From positions 248,001 through 312,000 of the forward strand of contig NZ_JALBGC010000001.1 of NCBI RefSeq assembly GCF_022631375.1: a stretch of DNA of 64,000 nt, given 5' to 3'. Position numbers and translations under genes: made by a program. Source of the DNA: Hymenobacter cyanobacteriorum. GTDB taxonomy: Bacteria; Bacteroidota; Bacteroidia; Cytophagales; Hymenobacteraceae. A model generated the notes under the pieces. The model saw only the letters and a program-made list of their open reading frames with translations, was not told the DNA's origin and searched no databases. The first letter of the stretch is position 1; each line of letters begins with the position of its first letter. Shown here piece after piece: positions 16,895 through 25,197 of the stretch.

Positions 16895-18292
16895 CTACTT
16901 CCATCGTTCAGTTAGCAGCAGTTTAAGCTGCGGCACCAGTGTGTCGATGTCCCCCGCTCCTACCGTGGCCAGCACGTCGAAGGAAGTGTCGGTTTGGGCG
17001 GCGGCGAGGGCTTGTTCTTTGGTCACGAGGGCTTTGGTTGGCGCGGTGATTTCAGCCAGTAGCATTTCGGCGGTTACGCCGGGTAGCGGCTTTTCGCGGG
17101 CGGGGTAAATATCCAACAAAAACACCTCATCTGCAATACTTAAGCTCCTGGAAAAGCCGGCAGCAAAGTCGCGGGTGCGGGTGAACAAATGGGGCTGAAA
17201 AATCACGCGCAACCGCTTGGTCGGATAGAGCGCCCGCACCGAACGCAGGAAGGCTTCGATTTCGCGTGGGTGGTGAGCGTAATCATCTAAATAAACATTG
17301 TCGGGGGCAGTTACCACGAATTCGAAGCGGCGCTTTACACCCCGGTAGGCGGCTACGGCAGCGCGGAGTGGCTCCTCCCCTACGCCCTGCAGTTGGGCCA
17401 CGGCGGCGGCAGCCAGCATATTCTCGACGTTGTGGAAGCCGGGCACCGCAAGTTCCAGGCCAAGCACGGTGCTTTCGGGGCGGTGCAGGTCGAAATGGAA
17501 GCGGTGGCCTTCGGCGGTGATGTTGGCGGCGTAGAGCTCGGGGCCCTGAGCGGGCGTGAGGCCGTAGCGGATTACGCGGGTGCCGGGCGGCACAGCGGCG
17601 GCCACGCTGGCATCGGCGGTGTGGTTGAGGAGCAGCGTGCCGCCGGGCTTAATCTGGGCCACAAACTGGCGGAACGACTCAATCAGGGCCGACTGGTCGC
17701 CGTAGATGTCGAGGTGGTCGGCATCGGTGCTGGTCACGATGGCCACGTCGGGGAATAGCGTGAGGAAGCTGCGGTCGTATTCGTCGGCTTCGACCACGAT
17801 GGGTGCTTCGGGCGTGGTGGGCAGCAGCAGGTTGCTACCGAGGTTTACCGAAATGCCGCCGAGGAAGGCCCCGGCGGCGTGGCCAGCGTGGTGCAGCAGG
17901 TGGGCCACCATGCTGCTGGTGGTGGTTTTGCCGTGGGTGCCGGCTACGGCGATGGTGTAGCGGCCCTGGGTGAGCACGCCCAACACCTGGCTACGCTTGC
18001 GAATGTCGTAACCTTCGGCCCGCAACCAGGCCCATTCCACGCTGTCGGCCGGGATGGCGGGCGTGAGCACCACCAGCGTCTGCGCCCGGTTTTCGCGGAT
18101 TTCAGCCGGAATGTTCTCCACGGCATCGGCGTAGTGAATGGCGATGCCTTCGGCGGTGAGGGCGCGGGTGAGGGGCGTTTCGGTTTTGTCGTAGCCGCTC
18201 ACCTGGTGGCCGTTGGCACGGAACCAGCGGGCCAGGGCCGACATGCCGATGCCGCCAATGCCGAGGAAGAAAACGTAGGGGAACTGGTTCAA
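16895..18292 (-). CDS. murC: UDP-N-acetylmuramate--L-alanine ligase
   Basis: MurC adds L-Ala to UDP-MurNAc with ATP, the first amino acid of the peptidoglycan stem. The 465-residue protein has the Rossmann-like GIGGIGMSALA (11-21) and the ATP loop GTHGKTTT (118-125). The central Mur-ligase region includes EADEYDRSFLTL, and the C-terminal domain shows DDYAHHPREIEAFL. The start is TTG at 18292; an in-frame stop two codons upstream excludes an earlier start, and the A+T-rich inverted repeat begins seven bases upstream. Its native upstream sequence may thus have been replaced by the repeat. Confidence 0.97.
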   Translation of the reverse strand: MNQFPYVFFLGIGGIGMSALARWFRANGHQVSGYDKTETPLTRALTAEGIAIHYADAVENIPAEIRENRAQTLVVLTPAIPADSVEWAWLRAEGYDIRKRSQVLGVLTQGRYTIAVAGTHGKTTTSSMVAHLLHHAGHAAGAFLGGISVNLGSNLLLPTTPEAPIVVEADEYDRSFLTLFPDVAIVTSTDADHLDIYGDQSALIESFRQFVAQIKPGGTLLLNHTADASVAAAVPPGTRVIRYGLTPAQGPELYAANITAEGHRFHFDLHRPESTVLGLELAVPGFHNVENMLAAAAVAQLQGVGEEPLRAAVAAYRGVKRRFEFVVTAPDNVYLDDYAHHPREIEAFLRSVRALYPTKRLRVIFQPHLFTRTRDFAAGFSRSLSIADEVFLLDIYPAREKPLPGVTAEMLLAEITAPTKALVTKEQALAAAQTDTSFDVLATVGAGDIDTLVPQLKLLLTERWK

Positions 18293-18298
18293 GTGTCA

Positions 18299-18379
18299 GT
18301 TAAAAGTTAAAAGTTGAGAGTTAAAATTGGGTAGAGTGACGCGAAAGGCTTTTCACTTTTAACTCTCAACTTTTAACTC
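18299..18379. repeat. A+T-rich inverted repeat (murG-murC gap)
   Basis: Left arm GTTAAAAGTTAAAAGTTGAG, right arm its near-inverse CTCAACTTTTAACTC with a shared AGAGTTAAAA/TTTTAACTCT part, and a core of about 30 bases. The right arm overlaps the end of murG: the last codons (Arg-Val-Lys-Ser) and the TGA stop are repeat sequence. The left end nearly touches the murC start. Confidence 0.9.
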
Positions 18380-19472
18380 TTTTCACCAGCTTCAACAGCT
18401 CGTCCACAATCGTCACGGTTGCATCGGGCCGGGCCAGCTCGCGGACGCGCAGGCTTAGCTGCTGCTGGCGCTCGGGGTCGCTTAAGAGGCGCAGGGCTTC
18501 GTCGTACAACCGCTCAGAAGCGTGCTCATCGGTAATAAGCACAGCGGCTCCTTTGCTGACGAGCGCCAGTGCATTTTTGGTCTGGTGGTCTTCGGCCACA
18601 TTGGGCGAGGGCACGAGGATGCTGGCCTTGCCGGTGAGGCAGAGCTCGGACACCGACAGCGCCCCGGCGCGGCTGATGACGACATCGGCGGCGGCGTAGG
18701 CCAGGTCCATGCGCTGGATGAACTCGAGGGCGTGGAGGCCGGCGGCCTGGTCGGCTTGCTGGCGGGCTTCGGGGAAATAGAGCTTGCCGGTTTGCCAGAG
18801 CAGTTGAATGCCGGCTTCGCGCAGGCGCGGCAGGGCCGCGGCGGTGGCTTGGTTGAGTGTGCGGGCGCCGAGGCTGCCGCCTACCACCAGCAGGGTTTTC
18901 TTGTTCGGGTCGAGGCCAAAGAAGTGCAGGGCTTCGGCGCGGTCGCCGCGGGAAATTTCGGTGCGGACGGGGTTGCCGGTAAGCACGAGCTTATCGGCGG
19001 GGAAAAACTTCTCCATGCCATCGTAAGCCACACAAATCCGGTTCACGCGCTTGGCAAGGAGCTTGTTCACGAGGCCGGCGTAGGAGTTTTGCTCCTGAAT
19101 GAGCGAAGGAATGGCGCGCGAGGTGGCAGCCAGCAGCACCGGGGCCGACGCGTACCCCCCTACTCCTACCACGGCATCGGGCCGGAATTCCTCAATCAAT
19201 TTCCCGGCCTTGCGCACCGAGCGGAACACACGCACCGGAAACATCAGGTTTTGGGGCGTGAGGCGGCGTTGCAGGCCGGTGATGTCGAGGCCCACGATTT
19301 TGTAGCCGGCATCGGGCACGCGGGTCATTTCCATACGGCCATTAGCCCCTACAAAGAGGATTTCGGCATCGGGCAGGCGGCGACGCAGCTCGTTGGCAAT
19401 GGCTACGGCCGGGAAAATGTGCCCGCCCGTGCCGCCGCCGGAGATGATAAAACGAAGTGGGGAATTGGGCAT
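18366..19472 (-). CDS. murG: UDP-GlcNAc--lipid I GlcNAc transferase
   Basis: MurG makes lipid II from lipid I on the inner face of the membrane. The 368-residue protein shows the N-terminal glycine-rich loop SGGGTGGHIFPA (11-22), GVGGYASAPVLLAA, QEQNSYAGLVNK and the donor-binding VVGGSLGARTLNQ of GT28 enzymes. Near the end is the ISRAGALSVSEL block, followed by LVPSPNVAEDHQTKNA. The protein ends ...LVKRVKS, and these last residues are encoded by an A+T-rich repeat arm, so the original C-terminus was probably slightly different. It follows ftsW, with a family A palindrome between. Confidence 0.97.
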   Translation of the reverse strand: MPNSPLRFIISGGGTGGHIFPAVAIANELRRRLPDAEILFVGANGRMEMTRVPDAGYKIVGLDITGLQRRLTPQNLMFPVRVFRSVRKAGKLIEEFRPDAVVGVGGYASAPVLLAATSRAIPSLIQEQNSYAGLVNKLLAKRVNRICVAYDGMEKFFPADKLVLTGNPVRTEISRGDRAEALHFFGLDPNKKTLLVVGGSLGARTLNQATAAALPRLREAGIQLLWQTGKLYFPEARQQADQAAGLHALEFIQRMDLAYAAADVVISRAGALSVSELCLTGKASILVPSPNVAEDHQTKNALALVSKGAAVLITDEHASERLYDEALRLLSDPERQQQLSLRVRELARPDATVTIVDELLKLVKRVKS

Positions 19473-19488
19473 TGTAGGAGAATGGAGA

Positions 19489-19582
19489 GAACGTCATGCT
19501 GAGCTTGTCGAAGCATCTCTACCGTAATAGTAACTGATTGCGTTGCGCGGTAGAGATGCTTCGACAAGCTCAGCATGACGTT
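19489..19582. repeat. Palindromic repeat, family A, copy 5 (ftsW-murG gap)
   Basis: Arms AACGTCATGCTGAGCTTGTC ... GACAAGCTCAGCATGACGTT. The arm variant GAGCTTGTCGAAGCATCTCTACCG differs from GAGCGCAGCCGAAGC of other copies, and both arms carry compensating changes. Core contains AACTGATTGCGTTGCGCGG. Confidence 0.88.
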
Positions 19583-19602
19583 TTCGCGGAGGTCACTAGA
19601 GC

Positions 19603-20775
19603 TTACGCATACTGCGCGCGCTGGCTGGGAATGCGGGCCGTGTCATCCGGCTCACCGGTCATGGGGCGGATTTCGCGCTCGCCGCGGCTCACGGCCAGGA
19701 TAATGCCGATGCTGATGCCGGTGAAGATAAGCGAGGTGCCGCCCATGCTCAGCAGCGGCAGCGGCAGGCCGGTGATGGGGCCGAGGCCCACGGCCACGCC
19801 CATGTTCACCAAGGCTTGCAGCACGAGGCTGAAACTCAGGCCCGCCGAGAGCAGGCCGCCAAAAGCCCCGTAGCTGTTCATCACCGTTTTCAGCCCCCGA
19901 TAGAGGAAGGCCAGGTACAGGAACAGTATGACGAACCCGCCCAGCAGGCCGTATTCTTCGATGATGACGGCGTAGATGAAGTCGGAATACGGGTGCGGCA
20001 GGATGTTGCGCTCGGTGCTTTTGCCGGGGCCCTTGCCGGCGATGCCGCCGGTGGCGATTGCGATGTAGCTGTGTTCGAGCTGAAAAGGCGTTTTCTTGGT
20101 TTTATCGGTGAAGTTGGTGACGCGCGACATCACCGTGCCCAGGCGTTGGCCGGCGGCCAGGCCAGCTCCGCCCAGCACCACGAAAATGCCCACCATCACG
20201 GCCATGTGCTTGAGCGGCACGCGGCCGATGAACATCAGCAGCATGCAGGTGGCAAACAGCAGCAGCGCCGTGGAGGCGTTGCTCAGAATGATAAGGCTGC
20301 AAATGGTGCCTACCCACAGCATCACCGGGAGCATGGTGGTTTTGAAGTCGTCGAGGTGCTGCTGGCGGCGGCTGAGCATGCTGGCCAGGTGCGAAATCAG
20401 GGCCAGCTTGGCCAGGTCGGAGGGCTGGAAGGTCTGGTTGATGACCGGAATGGTCATCCAGCGCGAGGCGCCGTTGGTTTCGCCACCCATAAAAAACGTG
20501 AACAGCAGCAGCGGCACGCTCACTAGCAGCGCGTAGAGCGACAGGCGCGAGTAGTGCCGGTAATCGATGCGGTGGGCCAGCCACATACAGCCCAGCCCCA
20601 CGAAAATCAGGCTGCTGTGCTTGAAAAGGAAGGCCTCGGTGTTGCCGTTCATCTTCTTATAGGCCAGCGTGCCGGTGGCCGAATACACCACGGCAATGCT
20701 GATGAAGGAGAACAGCAGCACGATGGCCCACAGAATGGGGTCGCCCTTTAGGTTGCGTTGCAGCCAGTCTTTCAT
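19603..20775 (-). CDS. ftsW: Septal peptidoglycan polymerase FtsW
   Basis: A 390-residue SEDS-family protein with about ten membrane segments. SEDS proteins polymerise glycan strands from lipid II; FtsW does this at the septum with its partner class B PBP (ftsI here). Visible family stretches include GGETNGASRWMTIPVINQTF, QPSDLAKLALISHLASML, the PFQLEHSYIAIATGGIAGKG block (which carries the usual W/Q-S-x-x-A-x-G-S/G-G pattern in variant form) and ILAVSRGEREIRPM at the end. Position between murD and murG is the canonical dcw place, which favours FtsW over RodA. Confidence 0.95.
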   Translation of the reverse strand: MKDWLQRNLKGDPILWAIVLLFSFISIAVVYSATGTLAYKKMNGNTEAFLFKHSSLIFVGLGCMWLAHRIDYRHYSRLSLYALLVSVPLLLFTFFMGGETNGASRWMTIPVINQTFQPSDLAKLALISHLASMLSRRQQHLDDFKTTMLPVMLWVGTICSLIILSNASTALLLFATCMLLMFIGRVPLKHMAVMVGIFVVLGGAGLAAGQRLGTVMSRVTNFTDKTKKTPFQLEHSYIAIATGGIAGKGPGKSTERNILPHPYSDFIYAVIIEEYGLLGGFVILFLYLAFLYRGLKTVMNSYGAFGGLLSAGLSFSLVLQALVNMGVAVGLGPITGLPLPLLSMGGTSLIFTGISIGIILAVSRGEREIRPMTGEPDDTARIPSQRAQYA

Positions 20776-20818
20776 GAGTGAAATGGGGAGTGGTGAACTG
20801 GTGAGTTTATTTTATTCA

Positions 20819-20913
20819 GAACGTCATGCTGAGCGCAGTCGAAGCATCTCGCGTGCAGCAGTAAATCAAATTACTTGCGCAGTAGAGATGCTTCGACTGC
20901 GCTCAGCATGACG
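20819..20913. repeat. Palindromic repeat, family A, copy 6 (murD-ftsW gap)
   Basis: Arms GAACGTCATGCTGAGCGCAG ... CTGCGCTCAGCATGACG with inner TCGAAGCATCTC; the inner ends have diverged (GCGTGCAGC versus GCGCAGTAG). Core contains GTAAATCAAATTACTTGCGC. Confidence 0.88.
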
Positions 20914-20930
20914 GGCTATTGGTTGATGTT

Positions 20931-22298
20931 CTATTTTGGTACTTGCAGTTGTTCTACCGCCGATGCGAATTGTCGGCCGCGGTCTTCGTAGTTTTTGAAC
21001 AGGTCGAAGCTGGCGCAGCAGGGCGAGAGCAGCACCACGTCGCCGGGGGCGGCGAGGGCATTGGCGCGGGCCACGGCATCGGCCATGCTCTGGGTTTCTT
21101 CGACGTGCGAAACGATGGGGTCGAAGGCGGTGCGGAGCTTGGCGTTGTCGACGCCGAGGCAGATGAGGGCTTTCACGCGGTGCTCGGCCAGGTTGAGCAG
21201 GCTGCTGTAGTCGTTGCCCTTGTCGGTGCCGCCGGCAATCCAGACGATGGGCTGGTGGATGCCGTCGAGGGCGTACCAGGCGGCCTCCACGTTGGTGGCC
21301 TTGCTGTCGTTGATGTAGCGCGCGCCGTTGATTTCGCCCACCAGCTGCAGGCGGTGGTCGGCGTTCTGAAAGGTGGCCAGGGCGGCTTCAATCTGCGCGG
21401 TTTCGAGGCCGGCCACGCGGGCGGCGAGTACGGCGGCCAGCGTGTTCTGGCGGTTGTGCTGGCCGATGAGGGGCGAGTTGGCGGTGTTCACTTCTACCCC
21501 TCCCTCCTCGTTGATGCCGGGGGCCAGATTGGTGCAGAGCACATCTTCGGATACGTAGTAGCCAGCCAAATGCACGTCGCGCCGGTGGTGCAGGCTGAAC
21601 GGCAGTTGGCGCGTTTGCAGAAAGGCCGACTGGAAATACTTACCCGTCACCTCGTCGTCGGCGTTGTAAATGAAAGCGCCGTTGCCGTCGAGGTTGCGGG
21701 TGATGCGCAGCTTGGCCTGGGCGTAGCTTTCGAGCGAATAGCCGTAACGGTCGAGGTGGTCGGGCGTGATGTTGAGCAACACGGCAATCCAGGGCTGAAA
21801 GTCGTGCGTGTCGTCGAGCTGGAAGCTGCTCAGCTCCACCACGAAGTAGTCGAACTTGTCTTCAATCACCTGCTCGGCGAGCGAGAAGCCCACGTTGCCG
21901 GCCAGGCCCACGTTCAGGTCGGCTTCCTTCAGCAGGTGGTAAATGAGGAGCGTGGTGGTGGTTTTGCCGTTGGTGCCAGTGATGCAGATGCACTTGGCAC
22001 GGGTGTAGCGGCCGGCGAACTCAATTTCAGAGATAACCGGAATATTCTTCTCACGCAGGGCCTGAATTACCGGGGCCTTCTCGGGGATGCCAGGGCTTTT
22101 CACCACCTCATCAGCCGCTAGGATTTTATCCAGCGAGTGCTGGCTTTCCTCGAATTCTATGCCGGCGGTGGCAAGTTGCTGCTTGTAGTCGGCCTGAATG
22201 GGGCCGCGGTCCGACACGAAAACCGTGTGCCCTTTGGCCTGGGCCAGCAGGGCCGCGCCCACGCCGCTTTCGGCCGCTCCGAGGATGACAATGTTCAT
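20931..22298 (-). CDS. murD: UDP-N-acetylmuramoyl-L-alanine--D-glutamate ligase
   Basis: MurD adds D-Glu to UDP-MurNAc-L-Ala using ATP. The 455-residue protein begins MNIVILGAAESGVGAALLA, carries the ATP loop GTNGKTTTT (108-116), the central NITPDHLDRY motif and the third-domain NDSKATNVEAAWYAL and GGTDKGNDYSSL blocks. It starts two bases after the mraY stop, so the two genes are surely co-transcribed and perhaps translationally coupled. Confidence 0.97.
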   Translation of the reverse strand: MNIVILGAAESGVGAALLAQAKGHTVFVSDRGPIQADYKQQLATAGIEFEESQHSLDKILAADEVVKSPGIPEKAPVIQALREKNIPVISEIEFAGRYTRAKCICITGTNGKTTTTLLIYHLLKEADLNVGLAGNVGFSLAEQVIEDKFDYFVVELSSFQLDDTHDFQPWIAVLLNITPDHLDRYGYSLESYAQAKLRITRNLDGNGAFIYNADDEVTGKYFQSAFLQTRQLPFSLHHRRDVHLAGYYVSEDVLCTNLAPGINEEGGVEVNTANSPLIGQHNRQNTLAAVLAARVAGLETAQIEAALATFQNADHRLQLVGEINGARYINDSKATNVEAAWYALDGIHQPIVWIAGGTDKGNDYSSLLNLAEHRVKALICLGVDNAKLRTAFDPIVSHVEETQSMADAVARANALAAPGDVVLLSPCCASFDLFKNYEDRGRQFASAVEQLQVPK

Positions 22299-22300
22299 GC

Positions 22301-23521
22301 TTAGCGCAGTTTCAGGGTAACCAGGGTGATGACAGCCAGCATGATGCCGACAATCCAGAAGCGCGACACGATTTTGGATTCGTGGTAGCCCAGCTTCTGG
22401 TAGTGGTGGTGCAGCGGCGACATGCGCAGCAGGCGGCGGCCCTCGCCGTACTTCTTGCGGGTGTACTTGAAGTAGCTCACCTGCACAATAACCGACAGGT
22501 TTTCAATCAGAAACACCCCGCAAAGCACTGGAATCAGCAGCTCTTTGCGCACGATGAGGGCCAGCACGGCGATGATGCCGCCCAGCGCCAGTGAGCCCGT
22601 GTCGCCCATGAAAACCTGCGCCGGGTAGCTATTATACCACAGGAAGCCGATGCAAGCTCCCACGAAAGCCGTACAGAAAATAACCAGCTCACCCGAGTCG
22701 GGAATGAACATGACATCCAGGTAATCAGCCAACAAGGCGTTACCACTCACAAAGGCGAAGATGGCCAGCGTGACGCCGATGATGGCTGAAGTGCCGGCCG
22801 CCAGCCCGTCGAGGCCGTCGGTGATGTTGGCGCCGTTGCTCACGGCCGTAATCAGGAAGATGACGATGGGGATGTAGAGGAAGCCGTAGAGGCCGTTGAA
22901 AAACGTACCGGCCGTGGCAAACAGGTCGCCGTAGTTCAGCTCGTTGTTCTTCATAAACGGCACCGTGGTAATCATCAGGTGCACGTCTTTGAACACCTTA
23001 CTGGCATCAACGGCCGAGAACGTGCCGTTGGGCAGTAGGTACTCGCGCACCGTGATTTCATTGCTGTAGAACAGCACCCAGCCTACCGTGATGCCCAGGC
23101 CCACCTGCCCCAGCACCTTGAACCGGCCGCTCAGCCCCTCCTTGTTCTTGCGGAATACCTTGATGTAGTCGTCCAAGAAACCAATCAGGCCCAGCCACAC
23201 CGTGCTCAAAATCATGAGGATGATGTAGATGTTGCGCAGGCGGGCCAGCAAAATCACCGGCACCAGAATGGCCAGGATGATGATGAGGCCGCCCATGGTG
23301 GGGGTACCTTTCTTCTCGTTCTGGCCCTGCAGGCCGAGGTCGCGGATGCTCTCGCCCACCTGCTTGCGCTGCAGCAGGCGAATGAGGCGGTGCCCGAACG
23401 TCTGGGCGATGAGTAGGGAAATGACCACCGCTAGGCCGGCGCGGAACGTGGTGTACTGAAACACGCCGGTGCCCGCCAGATGGAAATGTTCGTGCAGGTA
23501 ACGGAAGAGGTAATAAAGCAT
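22301..23521 (-). CDS. mraY: Phospho-N-acetylmuramoyl-pentapeptide-transferase
   Basis: MraY moves phospho-MurNAc-pentapeptide onto undecaprenyl phosphate, forming lipid I in the inner membrane. The 406-residue protein has about ten membrane segments. Active-site loops are visible: [20 protein letters not shown] (the DDx motif), [16 protein letters not shown] (NxxNxxDGxDGL type) and [11 protein letters not shown] near the end. [12 protein letters not shown] lies in the first cytoplasmic loop. At 406 residues it is longer than E. coli MraY (360), in keeping with the large insertion around 170-210 seen in Bacteroidota. Confidence 0.97.
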   Translation of the reverse strand: MLYYLFRYLHEHFHLAGTGVFQYTTFRAGLAVVISLLIAQTFGHRLIRLLQRKQVGESIRDLGLQGQNEKKGTPTMGGLIIILAILVPVILLARLRNIYIILMILSTVWLGLIGFLDDYIKVFRKNKEGLSGRFKVLGQVGLGITVGWVLFYSNEITVREYLLPNGTFSAVDASKVFKDVHLMITTVPFMKNNELNYGDLFATAGTFFNGLYGFLYIPIVIFLITAVSNGANITDGLDGLAAGTSAIIGVTLAIFAFVSGNALLADYLDVMFIPDSGELVIFCTAFVGACIGFLWYNSYPAQVFMGDTGSLALGGIIAVLALIVRKELLIPVLCGVFLIENLSVIVQVSYFKYTRKKYGEGRRLLRMSPLHHHYQKLGYHESKIVSRFWIVGIMLAVITLVTLKLR

Positions 23522-23534
23522 TCGGGAAGGTTTA

Positions 23535-23641
23535 GAACGTCATGCAGAGCGTAGCGAAGCATCTTGCCCGCAGTCAGTAATTCAATCAAATGGATTGCGT
23601 TGCGCGGTAAAGATGCTTTGCTGCGCTCTGCATGACGGTTC
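23535..23641. repeat. Palindromic repeat, family A, copy 7 (murE-mraY gap)
   Basis: Variant arms AGAACGTCATGCAGAGCGTAG ... CTGCGCTCTGCATGACGGTTCTA use GCAGAGCG where other copies use GCTGAGCG, changed in both arms. Core contains AATTCAATCAAATGGATTGC. The right end abuts the murE stop codon (TAG at 23641-23643). Confidence 0.88.
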
Positions 23642-25113
23642 TATTTATTCAATTCAGCAAAAATTTCGGCAAGCACCAGCTTGTCGTCGAAGGGCGCTTT
23701 CACGCCGCGAATTTCCTGATAATTCTCGTGGCCCTTGCCGGCCACCAGCACAATGTCGTGCGGGCCGGCCAGGCGCACGGCGGCTTCGATGGCCGCGCGG
23801 CGGTCGGGCACGGTCTGGACTTTGGCCGAATCGGGCGCGGTGACGCCGGCCTGCATCTGGGCCAGAATTTCGGCGGGGTCCTCGAAGCGGGGGTTGTCGG
23901 AAGTGAGGATGACCTGGTTGGAAAGTCGGGCGGCCAGGTTGGCCATGATGGGGCGCTTGGCCGCGTCGCGGTTGCCGCCGCAGCCCACCACCGTGATGAT
24001 GTGCTGGCTGGGCTGGCGGATTTCGTGCAGGGTCTGCAGCACGTTTTCGAGCGCGTCGGGCGTGTGGGCGTAGTCGATGATGCCCGTGATGCTTTGCGAG
24101 CCCGACACCACCGGCTCGAAGCGGCCGGGCGCGGTGGTCAGGCCCGAGAGGATGGTCAGGACCTCGGTGGGGTCCTCCCCCAGCAGCACGGCCGCGCCGT
24201 ACACGGCCAGCAGGTTGTAGGCGTTGAACACCCCGATGAGGCGGAAAATGATTTCGCGGCCCTCAATTTCGAGGTGCAGGCCATGGACTTCATTCGCCAC
24301 CAGCTTGGCGCGGAAATCGGCGGCCCCGCGCAGCGAGTAGGCAGCGCGGCGGGCCACGGTGTTCTGCAGCATCACCGGGCCGCGCTTGTCGTCGGCGTTG
24401 GTGAGGGCGAAGGCGGTTTTGGGCAGCTGATCGAAGAAAGCTTTTTTGGCCTTCAGATAGTTGTCGAACGTGCCGTGGTAGTCGAGGTGGTCGTGGGTGA
24501 GGTTGGTGAACACGCCCCCGGCGAAGCGCAGGCCGGTGATGCGGTGCTGGGCCACGGCGTGGCTGCTCACCTCCATGCAGGCGTGGGTGCAGCCGGCGGC
24601 CACCATGCGGGCCAGCAGCGCGTTCAGGCGGATGGCGTCGGGCGTAGTGTGGGTGCTCGGAATGACTTCCTCGTCAATCTGGTTCTGCACCGTGCTCAGC
24701 AGACCGGCATGGTAGCCCAGCTCGCGCAGCAGCTTGTGCAGCAGTGTGACGCAGGTGGTTTTGCCGTTGGTACCGGTCACGCCCACCAGCGTGAGCTGGC
24801 GCGACGGGTGCCCATGAAACGCCGCCGCCATGTGCCCCAGCGCCTCGCCCGAGTCGGCTACCAGGACGTAGGCCGTGGCGGGGTTCAGTACCGCCGGCAG
24901 CTCTTCGCAGATGACCGCGGCCAGCCCTTTTTCCACGGCACCTTCGATAAACTTGTGGCCATCGGTAGCGGTGCCGCGCATGGCACAGAAGGCCACGCCC
25001 GGCCCGGCCTCGCGCGAGTCGAGCGTAAGGCCGGTGATGGGCACGTCGGTGGGCCCGTGCTGGGCGAGCACGTTCACGTCGGTGAGCAGGGAGAAGAGCG
25101 GCAGGGAAATCAT
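23641..25113 (-). CDS. murE: UDP-MurNAc-L-Ala-D-Glu--meso-diaminopimelate ligase
   Basis: MurE adds the third stem residue. The 490-residue protein has the ATP loop GVTGTNGKTT (111-120) and MEVSSHAVAQHRITGL. Its C-terminal SDNPRFEDP motif, with DNPR, marks use of meso-diaminopimelate rather than lysine. GCGGNRDAAKRPIM is the expected ADP-contact region. It is separated from ftsI upstream by an A+T-rich inverted repeat and from mraY by a family A palindrome. Confidence 0.97.
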   Translation of the reverse strand: MISLPLFSLLTDVNVLAQHGPTDVPITGLTLDSREAGPGVAFCAMRGTATDGHKFIEGAVEKGLAAVICEELPAVLNPATAYVLVADSGEALGHMAAAFHGHPSRQLTLVGVTGTNGKTTCVTLLHKLLRELGYHAGLLSTVQNQIDEEVIPSTHTTPDAIRLNALLARMVAAGCTHACMEVSSHAVAQHRITGLRFAGGVFTNLTHDHLDYHGTFDNYLKAKKAFFDQLPKTAFALTNADDKRGPVMLQNTVARRAAYSLRGAADFRAKLVANEVHGLHLEIEGREIIFRLIGVFNAYNLLAVYGAAVLLGEDPTEVLTILSGLTTAPGRFEPVVSGSQSITGIIDYAHTPDALENVLQTLHEIRQPSQHIITVVGCGGNRDAAKRPIMANLAARLSNQVILTSDNPRFEDPAEILAQMQAGVTAPDSAKVQTVPDRRAAIEAAVRLAGPHDIVLVAGKGHENYQEIRGVKAPFDDKLVLAEIFAELNK

Positions 25114-25119
25114 GGGGTG

Positions 25120-25196
25120 AGTTAAGAGTTAAAAGTTATGAGTTAAGAGTTGAGGCGTTTCGTGCTTTTAACTTTTAACTCTTCACTTTTAACTGA
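25120..25196. repeat. A+T-rich inverted repeat (ftsI-murE gap)
   Basis: Left arm GTTAAGAGTTAAAAGTTATG, right arm TTTTAACTTTTAACTCTTCA followed by CTTTTAACTGA. Same sequence family as the element at 18299. It begins just upstream of the murE ATG and ends directly at the ftsI stop codon (TTA at 25198 on the plus strand). Confidence 0.88.
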
Positions 25197-25197
25197 T

